Positions 60,999-64,000 of a stretch of DNA of 64,000 nucleotides are shown one piece after another (the stretch's first letter is position 1; every line of letters starts with the position of its first letter). The notes below the pieces were generated by a model. It was not told where the DNA came from and ran no database searches. It was given only the letters and a program-made list of their open reading frames with translations. Source of the stretch: DASVTR01 sp036382855 (GTDB lineage: Bacteria > Acidobacteriota > Blastocatellia > Pyrinomonadales > Pyrinomonadaceae); contig DASVPO010000004.1 of assembly GCA_036382855.1 (NCBI GenBank), positions 1 through 64,000 of the forward strand. Direction: 5' to 3'. The position numbers and the translations under genes were made by a program.

Positions 60999-62261
60999 CT
61001 ACTGTATATTCTTCAAGCCTGCGCTCAACTCGGCCGTCGCCTGCGCTTTGCCATTCGCTTGCGGCGCTCGTTGGCCCACGCGTGCGAAGACGGCTTCCAT
61101 CTGTTCGGCCATACGGCTGACTGTGAACTGCCTCGAAGCAAACTGATGCCCTGCCCTGCCCATCTTCCGTCTTAAAGCAGCATCCTCGATCAGCAGTCGT
61201 AGCTTCTCCGCCAACTCGTGCGGCGCTTCAGCTTCCACCAGATAACCCGTCACACCGTCCTGCACAATTTCGGGCAAGCCGCCGCGTCGCGTCGCCACGA
61301 CCGGCACGCAGTAGTGCGCGGCCTCTGCCGCCACCAACCCGAACGGCTCTTGAAAACGACTCGGCACAACGCAAATATCAATCGCCGCGTAAATCTCCTG
61401 CGGACTACTAACGAAGCCTGCCCACCGCACACTCTGCGACAGATTATAGCGCCCGATTTTCTCTTCAAGCACGCGCGTATACTCGCGCTTCCCCTCGCCA
61501 TAAATCGTGCACGAAAATCCGAGGCCGGCTTCTCTTAATTCTCTCAACGCCTCGACTAAATCATCGTGCCCCTTCCACTCGCCAACCTGCCCTATGATTC
61601 CGAGGCGGACTGCGCCCGCCTCGTCGCGTTGCTCCGCCGCGACGCGCGAAGCTGCGTCTTCCTCATCCATTGATCCTTTAATCGCCACTCCGTTATGCAC
61701 AAACGAAACCTTCTCCGGCTCAACTCCAAGCTCCATCAAATTCTGCGCGATGTAGCGCGATACTCCGACGAACGCGCGAAGCCTGCGGCTCAGAAAGCGC
61801 GCCAGCCTGCGATAGAAATCGCTCAACGGAAAACCATCGTGAACATGAAAAAAGGTCTTCCGAGCGTCGAGCAAAGGCCAGAGCAAAAAGATGTGATGAA
61901 AGTTGGTCTGCACAACCACGTCCGGCTGAAACTCTTTCAGGTAACGACGAAAGCCCAGCCAGAGACGCGGGACGCGGCGCAGCTGGTCGAGCGTCATCCA
62001 GGCGGCAGACCACGAAAGCGTCTTCGAGATAAAGCCCAGTGGCAGACTCACAAACGGCACACCCTGCGCCCTGAGCCTTGCGGCAAGCTTCCCATCTCCC
62101 CACGTCGAAGCGACACAACGCACGTCGTGCCCGCGCCTCTGCAATCCCTGAATCAGATTGAGCGTCGCGATTTCCCTGCCGGAGATGATGCCAGCGCCGC
62201 AGATGAAGAGTATTCTCATGTGCGGAGTCGGCTCAGTCTGTTCGCTGCGCCGCTCAGCCAT
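60999..62261 (-). CDS. Glycosyltransferase family 4 (first of a tandem pair)
   Basis: A 420-residue GT-B enzyme: N-terminal MRILFICGAGIISGREIATL, acceptor-side HVHDGFPLSDFYRRL, and donor-side LGIIGQVGEWKGHDDLVEALREL with SRFQEPFGLVAAEAAHYCVPVVATRRGGLPEIV in pieces. The ATG at 62261 overlaps the previous stop by eight bases; an internal ATG at 62219 begins directly at MRILFICG and is the alternative. It is highly similar along its length to the next gene, indicating a tandem duplication. Confidence 0.88.
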   Translation of the reverse strand: MAERRSEQTEPTPHMRILFICGAGIISGREIATLNLIQGLQRRGHDVRCVASTWGDGKLAARLRAQGVPFVSLPLGFISKTLSWSAAWMTLDQLRRVPRLWLGFRRYLKEFQPDVVVQTNFHHIFLLWPLLDARKTFFHVHDGFPLSDFYRRLARFLSRRLRAFVGVSRYIAQNLMELGVEPEKVSFVHNGVAIKGSMDEEDAASRVAAEQRDEAGAVRLGIIGQVGEWKGHDDLVEALRELREAGLGFSCTIYGEGKREYTRVLEEKIGRYNLSQSVRWAGFVSSPQEIYAAIDICVVPSRFQEPFGLVAAEAAHYCVPVVATRRGGLPEIVQDGVTGYLVEAEAPHELAEKLRLLIEDAALRRKMGRAGHQFASRQFTVSRMAEQMEAVFARVGQRAPQANGKAQATAELSAGLKNIQ

Positions 62262-63432
62262 TTGCCGCCCCGTTGATGGCTTTCATCAGAGCTGCTTCCA
62301 TCTCCTCCGCCATGCGCTCGCGTGTCAGGTGCTCGGAGCCAAACGACTTCGCTTCGCGTGCCATCCGTCGCCGCAGTTCCGTGTTTTCAATCAGCAGTTT
62401 TAGTTTCTCTGCGAGTTGCTCTGGCGCTTCCGCGTCTACCAGGTAACCCGTCAAGCCGTCCTGCACTATCTCCGGCAGGCCGCCGCGCCGTGTGGCGACG
62501 ACAGGGATGCCGAAGTGTGCCGTCTCGATGGCGACCGTCGGGCAAGGGTCCTGGCTGCGACTGGGAACGACGCATATATCCATCTCATCGAAAATCTCTC
62601 GCGGACTTTTGACGAAGCCAGCCCAGCGCACACGCTCGCTCAACTGATAGCTCTCAATCTTTTTCTTCAACGCAGCGATATAATCGCCCGGCCCTTCACC
62701 GAAAATCGTCGCGTTGAATGGAAGGTTGGCCTTTCTCAATCCTCGCAGCGATTCGACGAAATCATCGTGGCCCTTCCATTCAACAACCTGCCCGACAATC
62801 CCAATCTTCACCGTTGCCGCTGTTCCGTTTGACGGAACGGGCGCGTCTTTTGTGCTCCGCAACTGATGGCCGTTTCCTTCAACTTCAAACTGCGGCGTCA
62901 GCCCGTTCAAAACCGAGAAGACCTTTTCCGGCGCAACGCCCAGAGCGACGATTGACTGTTCTATGTATCGCGAGACACCTATGAATGCGCGCAGGCGCAG
63001 GCTCAGCAATCGGAACAGGCGACGGTAAAACTTTGTCGGCGCGAAAGGGTCGTGTATGTGAAAGAAAGTGTTGCGCGGATTCAGCAAAGGCCACAGGTGA
63101 AAGACGTGATGAAGCGTCGAATGAACAACAGCATCAGGCTCAAATTCCTTCAGGCAGCGACGGTAACCGAGCCACAACCCCGGCGTCTTATCCAGCGTAT
63201 CCACGGTCATTCCAATGGCCCGCTTATTCATCGTCTTCGAGATGAAACCGAGCGGCAACTTAACGAACGGAATCGCGCTGGCCTGCAACCTCTTCGCATA
63301 TTCGCCGTCGCTCCAAGTGCTGATAGCGCAGCGCACGTCATGCCCGCGCTCGCGCAATCCCTGCATCAGAGAGAGCGTAATAATCTCCTTACCGTAAACG
63401 TAGCCCGCGCCGCAAACGAATAGAATCTTCAA
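62254..63432 (-). CDS. Glycosyltransferase family 4 (second of a tandem pair)
   Basis: A GT-B enzyme of about 392 residues, paralogous to the adjacent gene. It shares segments such as FVCGAGYVYGKEIITL, LPLGFISKTM, FIGVSRYIEQS, VGQVVEWKGHDDFVESL and VATRRGGLPEIVQDGLTGYL. Start uncertain: TTG at 63432 begins LKILFVCGAG and matches the paralogue; an open frame continues to TTG 63477 but runs through an inverted repeat and has no similarity. The stop overlaps the next gene's start. Confidence 0.86.
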   Translation of the reverse strand: MKILFVCGAGYVYGKEIITLSLMQGLRERGHDVRCAISTWSDGEYAKRLQASAIPFVKLPLGFISKTMNKRAIGMTVDTLDKTPGLWLGYRRCLKEFEPDAVVHSTLHHVFHLWPLLNPRNTFFHIHDPFAPTKFYRRLFRLLSLRLRAFIGVSRYIEQSIVALGVAPEKVFSVLNGLTPQFEVEGNGHQLRSTKDAPVPSNGTAATVKIGIVGQVVEWKGHDDFVESLRGLRKANLPFNATIFGEGPGDYIAALKKKIESYQLSERVRWAGFVKSPREIFDEMDICVVPSRSQDPCPTVAIETAHFGIPVVATRRGGLPEIVQDGLTGYLVDAEAPEQLAEKLKLLIENTELRRRMAREAKSFGSEHLTRERMAEEMEAALMKAINGAANG

Positions 63433-63441
63433 GTGATAACT

Positions 63442-63514
63442 ATGAAGTAGGAACGATGAACGATGAATGAGAAGCAAGCTCTTAACAGTTCATCGTTCAT
63501 CGTTCCTAGTTCAT
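63442..63514. repeat. 26-bp inverted repeat between glycan genes
   Basis: Bases 63442-63467 pair with 63489-63514 with one mismatch, around a 21-base spacer. Each arm contains two copies of a short GAACGAT-type motif in tandem. It lies just upstream of the GT4 gene and ends five bases before the methyltransferase stop at 63519. No U-run follows on the minus strand, so it may be a REP-like element or mRNA-stabilising hairpin rather than an intrinsic terminator. Confidence 0.8.
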
Positions 63515-63518
63515 CCTT

Positions 63519-64000
63519 TCAATCGGGTCTGACTCCGCAGAAGGTGAAGTGTCGCCCGAAGGGACGAAAGACACGCTTGAGAAGCCGACTCTCGAAATCG
63601 AGTGTAACCAGCTTCATGGGGTCTGTGCGCGGCAGGAGTAGCCATTGATAATGGTTGCTCTCCATCTCTTTCACTTTGAGGCCGCCGCTTTCAAGGATTT
63701 TTTTGACGCGCCAGAAGAGGAAGAAATTTTCGTGCGGCTGAACGCCCGAACCTGAATCGAAGGGTGCGCCCGTCGTCCAGGTCTTGAGCCATTGCAGTAT
63801 CATGCCGTTGAAATAGTTTTCGGTCGTCAGGATAAACTGCCCGCCCGCGCGCAAGACCCTGTGTATCTCGCTTGCCATCCGTTCGGGACGCGGCACATGC
63901 TCCATGCATTCGCAAGAGATGACGTAATCAAAGCTGCCATCCTCAAAGCTCAAGCTCTCCGCATCTTCAACCTTAAACTCGGCCGTGCTCCCGCGCGCGG
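63519..64000 (-). CDS. SAM-dependent methyltransferase, 5' end beyond the window
   Basis: The C-terminal 160 or so residues of a class I methyltransferase; the frame stays open to the right edge. Visible are the post-motif region EDAESLSFEDGSFDYVISCECMEHV (in pieces) and RVLRAGGQFILTTENYF, the usual motifs after the SAM-binding loop, which itself lies outside. The end of the protein reads RPFGRHFTFCGVRPD. It resembles the methyltransferase half of the GT2 fusion at 57102 in its core motifs. Likely a sugar methyltransferase of the same locus. Confidence 0.85.
   Translation of the reverse strand, partial: ARGSTAEFKVEDAESLSFEDGSFDYVISCECMEHVPRPERMASEIHRVLRAGGQFILTTENYFNGMILQWLKTWTTGAPFDSGSGVQPHENFFLFWRVKKILESGGLKVKEMESNHYQWLLLPRTDPMKLVTLDFESRLLKRVFRPFGRHFTFCGVRPD

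Noticed and set aside
1..64000. Mobile elements, prophage, tRNA or rRNA genes
   Set aside because: No transposase, integrase, structural phage gene, tRNA-like T-loop or rRNA segment was recognised on either strand by reading; a tRNA and rRNA scan would be needed for certainty.

Overview
The window reads as a chromosomal segment of a Gram-negative bacterium of the Acidobacteriota, most likely class Blastocatellia. This is inferred from three things: several secreted proteins ending in DxDxDG (FG-GAP/VCBS) repeats, a serine/threonine kinase with an N-terminal Cys cluster, and abundant TPR and FecR-like envelope proteins. No rRNA, tRNA, CRISPR array, transposase, integrase or phage gene was recognised. 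The first bases (1-108) form a perfect spacerless palindrome, which suggests the window starts at a contig end or a fold-back artefact.

Region 1 (1-12.5 kb) is housekeeping. On the minus strand, guaA (GMP synthase) is followed by dnaE (replicative polymerase) and accA (carboxyltransferase alpha). A PQQ-type propeller protein diverges from guaA. Then come the phospholipid genes psd and pssA, a DUF465 protein, and tsaB-rimI (tRNA t6A and S18 acetylation), also on the minus strand. pfkA diverges from tsaB.

Region 2 (12.5-33.6 kb) is a loosely packed accessory stretch of signalling and secreted proteins: a membrane Ser/Thr kinase, a very large ExeM/NucH-type secreted nuclease, a secreted M36 metalloprotease with a BACON domain, small membrane and secreted proteins, an SDR, a TIMP/netrin-like protein, and a tandem array of three FG-GAP propeller proteins. 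Four proteins share one C-terminal module of exactly six repeats plus a closing strand. Inorganic pyrophosphatase and a small coiled-coil membrane protein follow. Most transcription units here end in clear hairpin terminators.

Region 3 (33.6-64 kb) lies entirely on the minus strand and is mainly a surface polysaccharide locus. In transcription order (high to low coordinates) it encodes a truncated methyltransferase, two tandemly duplicated GT4 enzymes, a Wzy-like polymerase, GDP-mannose 4,6-dehydratase, a GT2-methyltransferase fusion, a GT87-type membrane protein, GT9, GT4, a methyltransferase, AsnB-type amidotransferase, GT4, a NodU-type carbamoyltransferase, UDP-glucuronate decarboxylase, GT4, and then an epimerase / polyprenyl-phosphate sugar-phosphate transferase / membrane 4,6-dehydratase trio in the wbpV-wbpL-wbpM order. 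An O-antigen ligase-type protein follows. Downstream of it lie a 15-TPR protein, a FecR-like protein, a TPR/carbohydrate-binding-like protein and an ankyrin protein. The locus would prime an N-acetylated 6-deoxyhexosamine on undecaprenyl phosphate and extend it with xylose- and deoxymannose-type sugars, methyl, carbamoyl and possibly amide decorations. It would then polymerise and ligate the chain. No Wzx flippase, Wzz or ABC exporter is seen inside the window.
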